NCBI RefSeq assembly: GCF_000190415.1
Contig: NZ_AEWF01000009.1
Location: 1 to 64,000 of the forward strand
Source of the DNA: Candidatus Odyssella thessalonicensis L13
GTDB lineage: Bacteria > Pseudomonadota > Alphaproteobacteria > Paracaedibacterales > Paracaedibacteraceae
Reading direction: 5' to 3'
DNA: 64,000 nucleotides
The position numbers and the translations under genes are program-made. The notes under the pieces are model-generated. The model had not been told where the DNA came from. It searched no databases and saw only the letters and a list, made by a program, of their open reading frames with translations. Below, piece after piece: positions 31,246 to 40,313 of this stretch; within the stretch, counting starts at the first letter, position 1; every line of letters starts with the position of its first letter.

Positions 31246-32355
31246 ATGTATATTCATGAGCTAACAGATTGGCCAAAATTTCGGTGGAATAGAGAAGCTA
31301 TTCTTGAGCAACTTATTCCTATACGCCATCAACAAGGCCTGCTTATAGGGAAGATGGAATCTTTAGGATTTAATCTCCGAAAAGAGGCAGTCCTTCAGAC
31401 ACTTACTCAGGACGTTGTAAAGTCCAGTGAAATTGAAGGTGAGCTTTTAGATACCTCATTAGTTCGTTCCTCAATAGCCCGGCGACTGGGCATAGAGATA
31501 GCTGGGATAGATAAAGTTGATCGCAACGTAGAAGGCGTCGTTGAAATGATGCTCGATGCCACTCAAAAGTTTCAGGAACCTATTACTAAGGATAGGCTTT
31601 TTGCCTGGCATGCTTCCCTTTTTCCTACAGGGCGTAGTGGATTATCCCGCATTACCGTAGGTCAATGGCGCAAAGGACCCATGGAAGTTGTATCAGGTTA
31701 TATTGGTAAAGAAAAAGTCCATTTTGAAGCCCCCTCACCCGAAAAGGTTGATCTTGAAATGGATGTATTTTTGGATTGGTTGAATGGTGTCTCACCCTTA
31801 GATCCTATTATTAAAGCAGGTATATCCCATCTGTGGTTTGTTACAATCCATCCTTTTGATGATGGGAATGGACGTATTGGACGAGCAATCGTCGATTACA
31901 TGCTCGCTAAATCAGAGAAAAGCTCCCAGCGTTTTTATAGTCTCTCCTCTCAGATCCAACAGGAACGTAAGGATTACTATAAAATTTTAGAACAAAGCCA
32001 AAAAGGAGATTTGGAAATAACCAAATGGTTAGAGTGGTTCATTAATTGCCTAGGACGAGCCATACAAGGAGCGAGTAGCACCCTAAATGCTGTACTCTTT
32101 AAATCACAATTTTGGCAAGCTATCGACAAGTTTTCATTAAACGAGCGCCAGAAAAAGATTATCAATCTTCTGTTAAATGGTTTCGAAGGCAAGTTAACTT
32201 CCTCCAAATTCGCTAAGATTATAAAATGCTCTCAAGATACGGCCTATCGAGATATCCTCGAACTTCTTAATTTAGGCATCTTAACTAAAAACCCAGAAGG
32301 GGGCCGAAGTACCAGCTATTCTCTTGTTGATCTCCCAAGCTTGCTACTTAAATAA
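31246..32355 (+). CDS. Fic-family protein with N-terminal DUF4172 and intact active site
   Basis: A 369-residue protein. MYIHELTDWPKFRWN at the start is typical of the DUF4172-Fic group, which fixes the start at ATG 31246 instead of one five codons upstream. The inhibitory motif lies in SSEIEGE near residue 60. The Fic loop HPFDDGNGRIGR at residues 202-213 is complete, with His202. The last 70 residues form a winged helix (LTSSKFAKIIKCSQDTAYRD). Such proteins are usually self-inhibited AMP transferases. It follows the resolvase by about 95 bases. Confidence 0.9.
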   Translation: MYIHELTDWPKFRWNREAILEQLIPIRHQQGLLIGKMESLGFNLRKEAVLQTLTQDVVKSSEIEGELLDTSLVRSSIARRLGIEIAGIDKVDRNVEGVVEMMLDATQKFQEPITKDRLFAWHASLFPTGRSGLSRITVGQWRKGPMEVVSGYIGKEKVHFEAPSPEKVDLEMDVFLDWLNGVSPLDPIIKAGISHLWFVTIHPFDDGNGRIGRAIVDYMLAKSEKSSQRFYSLSSQIQQERKDYYKILEQSQKGDLEITKWLEWFINCLGRAIQGASSTLNAVLFKSQFWQAIDKFSLNERQKKIINLLLNGFEGKLTSSKFAKIIKCSQDTAYRDILELLNLGILTKNPEGGRSTSYSLVDLPSLLLK

Positions 32356-32363
32356 ACGCTATC

Positions 32364-32385
32364 AGGAGGGGGTTATCCCCCTTCT
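32364..32385 (+). terminator. Hairpin after the Fic gene
   Basis: AGGAGGGGG and CCCCCTTCT pair (one G-U) around the loop TTAT, nine bases after the Fic stop. A strong GC stem; the following CCCAGC is not U-rich, so termination efficiency is uncertain. Confidence 0.5.
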
Positions 32386-32865
32386 CCCAGCTATTAAGAC
32401 TTTCAAAGCTTCCCTAATGGTAATTGCTAATAATAAGACTATCGACATGCCATCCTAGTACAGCTCCCCTGTTGACCCTTCCATCTTATGTAGTTTTCTC
32501 GGCTTTTTCATTAGCAACCAAGTTAGTTTCTTTTTTCTAAACTCAAGGTTCACATTGTTAACTTAATAATACAAATCTCCCCTATAATTGCGTGCTCATG
32601 ATATGAGCTATCCCTATCTATATAGACTTAAATCGTGCTCTTCCTAATAGCTGCTACTTTATTAACGGGCAGCCATAATTTTTATTTAATCCTCTCCATG
32701 TAGTTATTTATTCTTATAAAAATAATCTAAATAAAACGAAGACTAAGCTATTGTTTATTGGTATATTATATTCCTCTTTTCAAAGTTTATGGATAAGGGT
32801 AATGTTATGCATTGTATATGCTAAGAATAGCTTTAGGGCTGTAGGAAGATTTGAAGGAAAAACTT
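32386..32865. other. Intergenic region without recognised gene
   Basis: AT-rich sequence between the Fic hairpin and the SagB-like gene. It must hold the promoter of that gene. I searched for a short modified-peptide precursor here and saw none that is convincing. Confidence 0.4.
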
Positions 32866-33927
32866 ATGTATATTAATCCTAATCTATTTTTCTTGATTAA
32901 AGATGGTCAATTTGTGGTTTGGGACTATCTTCATCATACACAATTCACTTTGGAAGCTGAATATATGGAGCGGTTGCGGCTTTGGGCAGAGGGAAAAGTT
33001 GAAAGCTTATCTCCAATCGATGCTGAGTTAGAAGAGGCGCAGCTCATCGCAAAAGAGCCTTTCATTCAACAGGAGTGGGGATGGGATGATCTTTCTAAAA
33101 TATATCATATCGGGACAAGAGATATTGCAGAGCATTTGATTGGGTTGAGCCGTGAAGAGTGGATTGAAAACTACTTAGCGTATTGTAATACAATTGCGAC
33201 TCATCCCCCAGCCTTTCATATTCAAAGAGAAGCAGGAGTTAGAGTGCCTCTTCCTACCCCCGATCTTTCCCTGTTGGAGCAAGAAAAATATTATTCTGTG
33301 GTTAAAAGACGGAAAACCAACCGCCACTTTAAGGGGGAAAAAATTTCTTTGGAAGTTTTAAGTGCACTATTATTTGTGAGTTTGGGGCCCATTCATGAGA
33401 AATGGACTGATTTAGAAGAAAACGGTTTACAGATTTTGGGGCGGCGCAAATCTTTTCCTTCTGCAGGTGGACTCCATCCCGAAGAAGCTTATTTAATTGC
33501 CTTACGAGTTGAAGGCCTCACGCCCGGAATATATCATTATGATTCAGTTGATCATCATCTAACTCTAATTGAGGAAAAATTTGCGGAAGAAGAATTGATT
33601 CCTCTTCTGTATGGTCAATATTTTGCCGAGGGCCTTGCTGCAGGCATATTTCTAACCTCACGTTTTGAAAAAGCTTGGTGGAAATATCCTCACTCACGCG
33701 GCTATCGGATGACATTAATTGATATCGGTCATGCCTCCCAGTCTCTGTTATTAACGGCAACAGCTTTAGGGCTAGATACATGGATGACAGGAGCTTTTAG
33801 TGACTCTCAAGTGGAAAAGTTTTTATCACTGACTTGTACAACTGAACAACCACTCTTTTTTATTGGGGTTGGCCATGGTCATTATAGTACTATAGAACCA
33901 CATATACTTTCTCAGCTGTCCATTTAA
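32866..33927 (+). CDS. SagB-type dehydrogenase (nitroreductase family)
   Basis: A 353-residue protein starting at ATG 32866 after AAGGA; a TTG five codons earlier is less likely. The flavin-binding nitroreductase fold covers the C-terminal 200 residues. KRRKTNRHFKGE gives the FMN-phosphate-binding Arg region, and SFPSAGGLHPEEAYLIALRV near residue 196 followed by GIYHYDSVDHHL is the SagB signature. SagB proteins oxidise thiazolines and oxazolines in modified peptides, but the wider family includes orphans. No cyclodehydratase (YcaO) gene is nearby, so peptide modification is not established. The N-terminal 130 residues (FFLIKDGQFVVWDY) match the extra domain of many SagB-type proteins. Confidence 0.85.
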   Translation: MYINPNLFFLIKDGQFVVWDYLHHTQFTLEAEYMERLRLWAEGKVESLSPIDAELEEAQLIAKEPFIQQEWGWDDLSKIYHIGTRDIAEHLIGLSREEWIENYLAYCNTIATHPPAFHIQREAGVRVPLPTPDLSLLEQEKYYSVVKRRKTNRHFKGEKISLEVLSALLFVSLGPIHEKWTDLEENGLQILGRRKSFPSAGGLHPEEAYLIALRVEGLTPGIYHYDSVDHHLTLIEEKFAEEELIPLLYGQYFAEGLAAGIFLTSRFEKAWWKYPHSRGYRMTLIDIGHASQSLLLTATALGLDTWMTGAFSDSQVEKFLSLTCTTEQPLFFIGVGHGHYSTIEPHILSQLSI

Positions 33928-33972
33928 GAGTATATATTATTTGATATAAAGCATGACAGGAATTAACTCATA

Positions 33973-34258
33973 TTTGCTATCGTTCATCATAAGCTCGCAT
34001 TGTCCACCATTTGTCCATCGATAAGCCTTTAGGGTATTTTAGGTTAGGAGGAGAAAGCTCTTGTCGTCCATTTGCCAACCATTTGTCTATTGTTTGTCTC
34101 CCATTAAAAGAGCTTTGTTTAAAAGAAAGGTCACTGTTAGAAGAAAGTGAAGGACTTAAAAAAAATATAGTGAAGCAGACATATGACGGTAATTTAGGGG
34201 ATATCGGCACTATTTATGTAGAATGATACGGTCTGATTTTGTAACAGTATCTTTTTAT
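33973..34258. repeat. Dispersed repeat element, solitary copy R1
   Basis: Shares with the array at 36044-37083 the order TTGCTA, GTCCACCATTTGTCCA, AGAAAGCTCTTGTCGTCCAT, a GTCTTGTTTGTC-like cluster, AAAAGAG, TTAGAAGAAAGTGAAG, TATAGTGAAGCA and TATGACGGTA. It also shares the right flank of the array (TATTTATGTA and GTATCTTTTT), so the full element is about 285 bases. It contains no supported gene. Confidence 0.75.
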
Positions 34259-34518
34259 GCCTTCTCGTAACATGATCACACAAAGTTAGCTCCATAACCT
34301 ACTTTCTGGCAACTTTCTATAAAAAGCAGAGACCTCTTTAGAAATTACTAGATAATTAACCTTGATTGCTAGCGTTTCTTTACATTACTTTGCTAAGAAA
34401 TCAATAAGTAGACCCAATTGGATAGCCAGGATAAGAAAAACGCCCCATTTATTTACCTATAAAAGAAGTGTCAGATAAGCTAATCATCATTCAAATTGTT
34501 ATTAGGACTAGTGAGAAA

Positions 34519-35715
34519 ATGCACAATAAACGTGTAAGATTTTTTATAACTTTGTTTTCTGTTTTAGCTCTTATCAGTGAAAAAGCTAATGCTTCTGAAA
34601 GAAAAGAGGCTTTTGACGGATTTCTGGATTCGTTTAGATCATCCAAGCAAATGCAAATTCGAAGCCAATTATCGGACAGCGACTCGGAAAGCACCACTGA
34701 AGAGGTTTCTGAAGACTCTGATCAATGGTGTGGTAATGATAGACTCCCAGAGTGCTTCTTAGAGGATAAGTCTTTAAAGGATGCAACCCATAAATTATCC
34801 AGTTTCAAATTGGAAGAACAATCAACTCAGGGAAATTTGGGTGTTATAACAGCAATTTCTAGTCAGGAGTCTAGAATTCTTTTAAAGGCACCTCCTGCAC
34901 CCGCTACAATCTCTGTAAGTGACAGTGAGTATGACGCTGATGCTGAAAATCAAGTCACAAAAAGAATGCCTAAGAAGAAATATAAGAAAAGGCTTCTATT
35001 AGGAGAAGCAGATTTCAGTTTTACGGTCGCCTTGTTGAAGAAGCATGAAATCAAACATCCGTATTTTCCCGAAGCAATTACTACAACAGAACTATTATCA
35101 GAAAACGATTTGAAAGCATTTTATCCAGAAAGTTTTAAGGAAAATATGAAATACTTACAAGAGAGAGGGATCACTCCTCTCTTCAATGTGGATGCTTGTC
35201 GAATTGCAACAGATTTTAATCAACGTCGTTTTAAACGGATACACTTTAACTTTCCGCACGATAAAAGTGATTATAGAGACCGAACTCTACCTCCTCTTAT
35301 AGGAAACTTCTTTTTAAACGCTAGTGCTCTGCAGATTAAAGGTGATAGAGTCCATATTACTTTACCTCATCCCCACACAGAATCACGAGAGAAATTTTAC
35401 CAGGGGTATGTTTATGGCATATACGATGCAAGTTATAAAGCTGGATATGATCTTATAAAAAAACGTACTTTTAATAATAAAAGATATCCAGGTTATAAAC
35501 ACTGTATAACGAAAAAGAACGAAAGTGCCAAGATCGCTGAAGAAGGACGAGAATATATATTTGAAAAGAAGAGAGAAGCAGAGATACATTTAACACCGCC
35601 CCCCTCTGGAAGGGAGACAACATATAAAAATGTTAGTTATAATGCTCTTCCTGAGTTAAAAACTGATGAAGATAGTAGCGATTATTTCAGCGAAACAGAA
35701 GATATTTCAGAATAA
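34519..35715 (+). CDS. Secreted BMT5-like (eukaryote-type rRNA uridine methyltransferase) protein
   Basis: A 398-residue protein starting at ATG 34519, chosen because a signal peptide follows (RFFITLFSVLALISEKANA). After an acidic Ser-rich linker (SDSDSESTTEEVSEDSD) and a basic patch (KKKYKKR), residues about 158-320 fit the BMT5-like domain. LLLGEADFSFTVALLKKH is the GEGDFSFS-type SAM motif, ITTTELLSENDL follows, then GITPLFNVDACRI, then HFNFPHDKSDYRDRTLPPLI with the family's FNFPH, and ALQIKGDRVHITLPHP. This family methylates uridine in 25S rRNA in eukaryotes. An exported copy in a bacterium suggests a host-derived effector. Confidence 0.75.
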   Translation: MHNKRVRFFITLFSVLALISEKANASERKEAFDGFLDSFRSSKQMQIRSQLSDSDSESTTEEVSEDSDQWCGNDRLPECFLEDKSLKDATHKLSSFKLEEQSTQGNLGVITAISSQESRILLKAPPAPATISVSDSEYDADAENQVTKRMPKKKYKKRLLLGEADFSFTVALLKKHEIKHPYFPEAITTTELLSENDLKAFYPESFKENMKYLQERGITPLFNVDACRIATDFNQRRFKRIHFNFPHDKSDYRDRTLPPLIGNFFLNASALQIKGDRVHITLPHPHTESREKFYQGYVYGIYDASYKAGYDLIKKRTFNNKRYPGYKHCITKKNESAKIAEEGREYIFEKKREAEIHLTPPPSGRETTYKNVSYNALPELKTDEDSSDYFSETEDISE

Positions 35716-36043
35716 TTAGTTTAATAAAGCTGTGAGAAAGATTTGTTACTGTCACACTTTTCTTTGCTTGCTAAAGGGCATGTTATTATGCTCATTGTAT
35801 ATAGAGTGAAGAGCGATGGGATAGAAAAAAGACTTATATAAGGCTATTTTTTGCCTCCAAGGATGCAGCCGTATAAACGCAAATGTGTTACTGCTAATTA
35901 TATTTTTTGCTGCGTTATATGCTTGTTATCTCTCTTTGAAAATATTTTGTTGATGCTCTAAATCTGGGCATGATATAAGATTTGAGGATCTCTGATGTGT
36001 CAATCTGTGCCATTTTACTCGAATAGAGCTGTTACCGCTTTAA
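35716..36043. other. Intergenic region with a truncated gene start
   Basis: Mostly AT-rich. At 35995-36051 ATG, preceded by GAGG, opens 18 codons (MCQSVPFYSNRAVTALTC) that stop in TTGCTAA, exactly where the repeat array begins. This may be the start of a gene cut off by the repeat, like the ubiH fragment at 37698, but 18 codons are too few to identify. Confidence 0.3.
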
Positions 36044-37083
36044 CTTGCTAAAAGCCTTATGTCCACCATTTGTCCACTGTTTGTCACCCGATAAAAGAGT
36101 ATTGTTTAGAAGAAAAATCACTTTTAAAAGAAAGTAGGAACTTAAAAAAATATAGTGGAGCAAACCTATGACGGTATTTAATCTTACTAACCGCCTCACG
36201 TCCACCATTTGTCCACCTATATGCTTTTAAGAAACCCTGAATTCAGGATAAGAAAGTTCTTGTCGTCCTTTTGTCGTCTTTTTGTCCACTGATCATTTCC
36301 GTTAAAAAAGCATCCTTAAGGAGAAAGATAACTGTTAAAAGAAAGTTAGGAACTAAAATATATAGTGGAGCAAACTTATGGCGGTATTTAATCTTACTAA
36401 CCGCCTCACGTCCACCATTTGTCCACCTATATGCTTTTAGGATACTCTGAATCAGGATAAGAAAGCTCTTGTCGTTCATTTGCCGTCTATTTGTCCGCCA
36501 TTTTTCAGCCGATAAAAGAGTATCGTATAGAGAAGATAAGCCACTTTTAAAAGAAATTAGGAACTTAAAAAATATAGTGGAGCAAACCTATGACGGTATT
36601 TAATCTTACTAACCGCCTCACGTCCACCATTTGTCCACCTATATGCTTTTAGAATACCCTGCATCAGGATAAGAAAGTTCTTGTCGTCCATTTGCCGTCT
36701 GTTTGTCTACCGTTTGTCATCCGATAAAAGAGCAATGTTATGAATTAGGATCACTATTTGAAGAAAGGGTAGAACTTTAAGAAATGTAGTCGGCAAACCT
36801 ATGACTCTACTTTATCTTGCTAGAAGCCTCATGTCCACTATTTGTCCACCAATATACTTTTAATATACTCTAAATCAGGAGAGGACAACTTTTGTCATCC
36901 ATTTGCCGTCTGTTTGTCCACTGTTTGTCGACCATAAAAAAGCATCAGTTATAAGTACGATAGCTATTAAAAGAAAGTGAGTAACTTTAAAAAATTTAGT
37001 GAGGCAAGGAGGGGTATTAGCTCTATTTATGTAACATAATGTAGTATCAAAGCTTAATATTTTTTTGGAGACGTATCTTTTTG
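36044..37083. repeat. Tandem array of a 211-bp repeat (five units)
   Basis: Units start at 36044, 36183, 36393, 36605 and 36816; the last four are spaced 210-212 bases, and the first lacks about 72 bases. Each begins CTTACTAACC or CTTGCTA, followed by GTCCACCATTTGTCCACC, a second cluster of TTGTCGTC/TTTGCCGTC/TTTGTCCAC motifs spaced about 11 bases, GATAAAAGAG, AAAAGAAAGT, and ATAGTGGAGCAAACCTATGA. The short motifs repeat about once per helical turn, as in iterons or centromere sites. Apparent frames on the minus strand are by-products of the repeat. Near-identity of units 3-5 indicates recent amplification. Confidence 0.85.
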
Positions 37084-37340
37084 CAAGCGCGATAATTTTT
37101 GTAAAAATCCGCAGGGCAATCATATAAGGATGGGATATCTATCGATATGGCTAAATCTTTTTTTATTTTTACACAAAGCCACTTTTTTATTCTAATCTCT
37201 ACGGAAACTAAGGCACTTTTTTTTAATAGCCGCTTTCTATTAATTTAACCGTGGGCTTAAACTTTACTCAGATTACATTAAGAACTTTGTTCCATAAGCG
37301 TATAGGAATAAAACATAGTGATAGGTTAGTCTTTAAGTAG
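37084..37340. other. Intergenic region without recognised gene
   Basis: AT-rich spacer between the repeat array and the Sel1-like remnant; nothing supported. Confidence 0.4.
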
Positions 37341-37455
37341 TATAAAAAGGCGGCCAAACGGAGAAAATTTTAAAGCTCAGCGTCAACTAGCATTCCTGTA
37401 TCGTAATGATCAAAGGGTTGAGAAGGATGAAATGTTAGCAGCTAATTGGTCTTAG
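37341..37455 (+). pseudogene. Sel1-like repeat remnant
   Basis: AQRQLAFLYRNDQRVEKDEM followed by LAANWS and a stop matches the Sel1/TPR-like consensus A-Q-x-x-L-A-x-x-Y-x-x-G-x-x-V-x-x-D-x-x-x-A-x-x-W. Just upstream YKKAAKRRKF in another frame supplies the end of a preceding repeat, separated by a one-base shift. It is the last fragment of a Sel1-repeat protein gene. Confidence 0.5.
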
Positions 37456-37554
37456 AAGACTGCTAAAAATAATTACTAAAGCCCCTCATAGCTAAGTTTA
37501 TATGCAAAACTAGCTTGGCAATAGACAACATTAGAATAAGGAAACCAGAGCAAT

Positions 37555-37572
37555 TTGCAAGCTTGCTTGCAA
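37555..37572. promoter_or_regulatory. Perfect dyad upstream of the ubiH fragment
   Basis: TTGCAAGC-TT-GCTTGCAA, immediately followed by TTGACA at 37573-37578. This is an operator-like arrangement over a -35 box, about 120 bases before the ubiH-like start. Confidence 0.4.
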
Positions 37573-37697
37573 TTGACAGTACCCTCATTATGATTCTACT
37601 TTGACAACAGTCTACCTTTTATTGAGATGTTTATTGAAGTTTTCATACCATTAAGGCTACTCTAGAAATAACTTTTTATAGCATTGATCAATAATTT

Positions 37698-38393
37698 ATG
37701 CATCATAAATCAGACGTATGTATTTTAGGGGGCGGCCTTGTTGGAGGGGTAACAGCCTTAGCATTAGCCAACGCGGGGTTAGCAGTAACTGTTATAGATA
37801 TTGAAACACCAGAACGCCTGTTAGACCAAAAACTAGATGGCCGGACCACTGCCGTCAATCTAGCCTCTGCTCAATTTTTTTCTACAATTGGCTTATGGCA
37901 CTCTATGCAAAATTATGCAGCGCCCATTAACTTCATCAAAGTGTATGAGGGCGGCCAGCCGTGGTCGATCAACTTTGACCATCGTGATCGTGGCACGGAA
38001 CCTATGGGCTATATTGTCGAGAATCGCTATATTCGGCAAGCAATTTTTGCGGCAGCTTTAAATCACCCGTTGATTAATTGGCAAGCGCCGGCCAAGACAC
38101 TGGCAAAGAAAATTACTCAGCCTCAAGCTACCATTTATCTGGAAAATGGTTGTGAGATTAAAACCTCTCTGATAATTTGTGCTGAAGGCCGCCATTCGCC
38201 GAGCCGGGAAGAAGCGGGGATCAATAAAAAGCAGTTCCCTTATGATCAAAAAGGATTAGTCTTTTCGGTTTATCACGACCAACCCCATCACAATATTGCC
38301 TGGGAGGTTTTCCACCCTTCTATGATGGTACATTATTTGCTAACAGTCTTATGTCCGCCGTTTGTCCAACGATATACTTTTAAGCTTTTCTAA
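37698..38393 (+). pseudogene. UbiH/UbiF-like FAD monooxygenase, truncated by a repeat element
   Basis: The first about 213 residues are a good ubiquinone-biosynthesis hydroxylase N-terminus: VCILGGGLVGGVTALALANA is the FAD-binding GxGxxG region, then LDGRTTAVNLASAQFF, GYIVENRYIRQAIF and LIICAEGRHSPSREEAGI (the second nucleotide motif). At about 38336 homology stops and the frame runs into the dispersed repeat, ending after 231 residues, whereas full-length proteins have about 390-400. The C-terminal substrate domain is missing, so activity is unlikely. It is a housekeeping gene fragment, probably captured from the chromosome. Confidence 0.8.
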
Positions 38394-38583
38394 ACTATGA
38401 GGAGAAAGCTCATGTCGTTCATTTGTCCACTGTTTGCCACCCTATAAAAAAGCAATGTTTTGAAATAAGATCACTATTAAAAGAAAGTGGGGAATTTTAA
38501 ATAATTATAGTGGGACCAACCTATGACGGTAATTTTTGTTGCTAAGAGTCTCATGTCCACCATTTGTCCACTATTATTTATGG
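38337..38583. repeat. Dispersed repeat element, copies R7 and partial R8
   Basis: R7 starts TTGCTAACAGTC at 38337 and keeps all segments of the 211-bp unit; R8 starts TTGCTAAGAGTC at 38539 and stops after GTCCACCATTTGTCCACTAT. The left end of R7 is the point where the ubiH-like frame is destroyed. Confidence 0.75.
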
Positions 38584-38750
38584 TGCTGCTAAATTAAAAT
38601 ACATAAAATAACAGGAACTATATTGTGTCGAATGTTTACATTTACTTAGAGTCCTCTAAAGGCCTTTCTTTGGGATCTATAAATTAGAAAGGCGAGCTTA
38701 TAGTTCTAAAAATATTATGCTATCTATAATCTTACATAATCAGAATGTTA

Positions 38751-39338
38751 TTATGGAAGAATATTAATTATAAATGAGCGCCATCCATACCGTCCTTGTT
38801 GAGATAATGCAACGCTAATAATTCCCTTCTTAATTAAACGGTCTAATGTTCTCTTCAAGCCTGATTCAGGAATTCCTATAGCGTCAAGAATTTGATTCTT
38901 ATTTATTAGCGGAGTCGGTCCTCTAGAATTATTAGCTAAGGATAAAATATATTGATAAAGCTTTTTCTCATTACCAAATAGAAAAGCAGGGGAACTTAGT
39001 ACCGTTTTATCCTTAAAATTAGTCTTACTCTTATCGGTTGATTTAAGTTTCCTATTAGCTAGAGAGCTATCATCAATTATAGGTGAACTTGATTCACCTG
39101 TAGGCTGATTAGGAGAAAAATTATCAGTATAGCGAGAAAAATCTGTCTCCTCATTTGATCTTGGATTAGGTTCTAATAGCTCAGAGTTTTGAGTGTCGTC
39201 TATTTGTCCACCATTACAAGTAAAATTTTTGCCGTTGTACGGCCTTTCTTCAGAAGATATGTCAGCTTTTCTTATCTCAACTTTTCCAGCCGTTATCTTA
39301 GTTTTATTTTTTTTAGTAACTCTTCTAGACGCATCTAT
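38751..39338 (-). CDS. Winged-helix-like protein, in frame with parA but lacking a start codon
   Basis: 195 codons are open from directly after the parA stop (39339-39341) to TAA at 38751-38753. No ATG, GTG or early TTG occurs in this frame; the first codon is ATA. The product begins with a basic stretch (DASRRVTKKNKTKITAGK), has a polar Asn/Ser-rich linker and ends in a winged-helix-like domain (KKLYQYILSLANNSRG, INKNQILDAIGIPESGLKRT, LIKKGIISVALSQQGRYGW). Long openness and domain-like sequence show that it is real coding DNA. It is either started at ATA by coupling, or made as a C-terminal extension of ParA by stop readthrough, or separated by a recent point mutation. Confidence 0.6.
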   Translation of the reverse strand: MDASRRVTKKNKTKITAGKVEIRKADISSEERPYNGKNFTCNGGQIDDTQNSELLEPNPRSNEETDFSRYTDNFSPNQPTGESSSPIIDDSSLANRKLKSTDKSKTNFKDKTVLSSPAFLFGNEKKLYQYILSLANNSRGPTPLINKNQILDAIGIPESGLKRTLDRLIKKGIISVALSQQGRYGWRSFIINILP

Positions 39339-40313
39339 TTACCCTTTCCCTTTTTTTGGGGACCAGTCTCTCAATCCTAACAATTCGCGGGTTAATTCAT
39401 CAACATCTTCCCGCGCCGCTGATTTCTTTCCATTTTCAAATATTGACCTTTTTTCATGAACAGAATTCTTAAACTCAGTGTCAGTTCTAACAACAATAGG
39501 TATTAATTTATGAAGCATAGCAGCATCTTTAACTAAAGCATGCATATATATAGCGCCCAATTTTTCACGAGCATCATATTTGTTCCAAACTAGTTTATAC
39601 TCAAGATCTTTTAAATTAAAATCTTTCTTAATCATCTCTATTTCTGAGACACTAAATTGCATACCATCAAGAGCATATTGATCGGGGTTGACTGGTATTA
39701 CAATTAAATCAGAACCGCAGGTTACTGAAGCATTAATTCTATTAATTGCAGGCGGGCAATCCATAATTACCAAATCATAATTACTGCGAATTGGTTCTAG
39801 GAGTTTACGAAGCATATCTCTAATATTTAAAGAAACTTTCTGAGACATTTCATAGTCGAGACGAGAGTTATTTAGATTAGAGGGGATAATATCGAAAAAT
39901 TCATTTACACTAATAATAGCATCCTTAATATCACATTCTTGCCTGAAAATGTTAAGAAATACTGGCTTAGATCTAGTCTCTATATTGAAGCAACGAGATG
40001 CATTTCCTTGCTGATCAAAATCAATAAGAAGAACTTTAGCACCATATTGTGCACAGCGATAAGCAAAGTTTGTTGCTAGGGAGGTTTTTCCGGCTCCCCC
40101 TTTAACTACTTGAAAGCTAATATTTAGATTTGGATAATGAAAATCCCTCTCGCATAACAGTTTTCTAATAACATTTGAGGGAATAATAATTCTCTTATTC
40201 TGATTCTGAGCTGTTTCCTCAGACTGATTGTTTCGCTTTTCAAGCAAAGTATAAGCCGTTGATTTACTGATTCCCAACCCATAACTTAATTCAGCTGGCG
40301 TTAATCCAATCAT
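39339..40313 (-). CDS. parA: ParA-family partition ATPase with N-terminal DNA-binding domain
   Basis: A 324-residue protein. Residues about 1-55 contain a helix-turn-helix (LTPAELSYGLGISKSTAYTL), as in plasmid ParA proteins that repress their own promoter. The deviant Walker A is KGGAGKTS at 71-78, followed by AKVLLIDFDQQGNAS and YDLVIMDCPPAI (Walker B). It should segregate the plasmid together with a centromere-binding partner. The usual parB is not next to it; the frame downstream (38751-39338) has a DNA-binding-like domain and could be that partner. It is divergent from rep. Confidence 0.9.
   Translation of the reverse strand: MIGLTPAELSYGLGISKSTAYTLLEKRNNQSEETAQNQNKRIIIPSNVIRKLLCERDFHYPNLNISFQVVKGGAGKTSLATNFAYRCAQYGAKVLLIDFDQQGNASRCFNIETRSKPVFLNIFRQECDIKDAIISVNEFFDIIPSNLNNSRLDYEMSQKVSLNIRDMLRKLLEPIRSNYDLVIMDCPPAINRINASVTCGSDLIVIPVNPDQYALDGMQFSVSEIEMIKKDFNLKDLEYKLVWNKYDAREKLGAIYMHALVKDAAMLHKLIPIVVRTDTEFKNSVHEKRSIFENGKKSAAREDVDELTRELLGLRDWSPKKGKG

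Noticed and set aside
36044-37083. CRISPR array
   Set aside because: The repeats are regular, but the period is 211 bases, whole units are similar instead of short repeats with unique spacers, and no cas gene is present.
36243-37123. Minus-strand proteins of about 80 residues inside the repeat array
   Set aside because: The two frames (36243-36479 and 36875-37123) follow the repeat sequence, share the same tail because of it, and have no consistent ribosome site; they look like by-products of the repeat.
36044-38583. DnaA boxes
   Set aside because: TTTGTCCACC resembles TTATCCACA only in part; the mismatch is consistent across copies, so a different protein is more likely.
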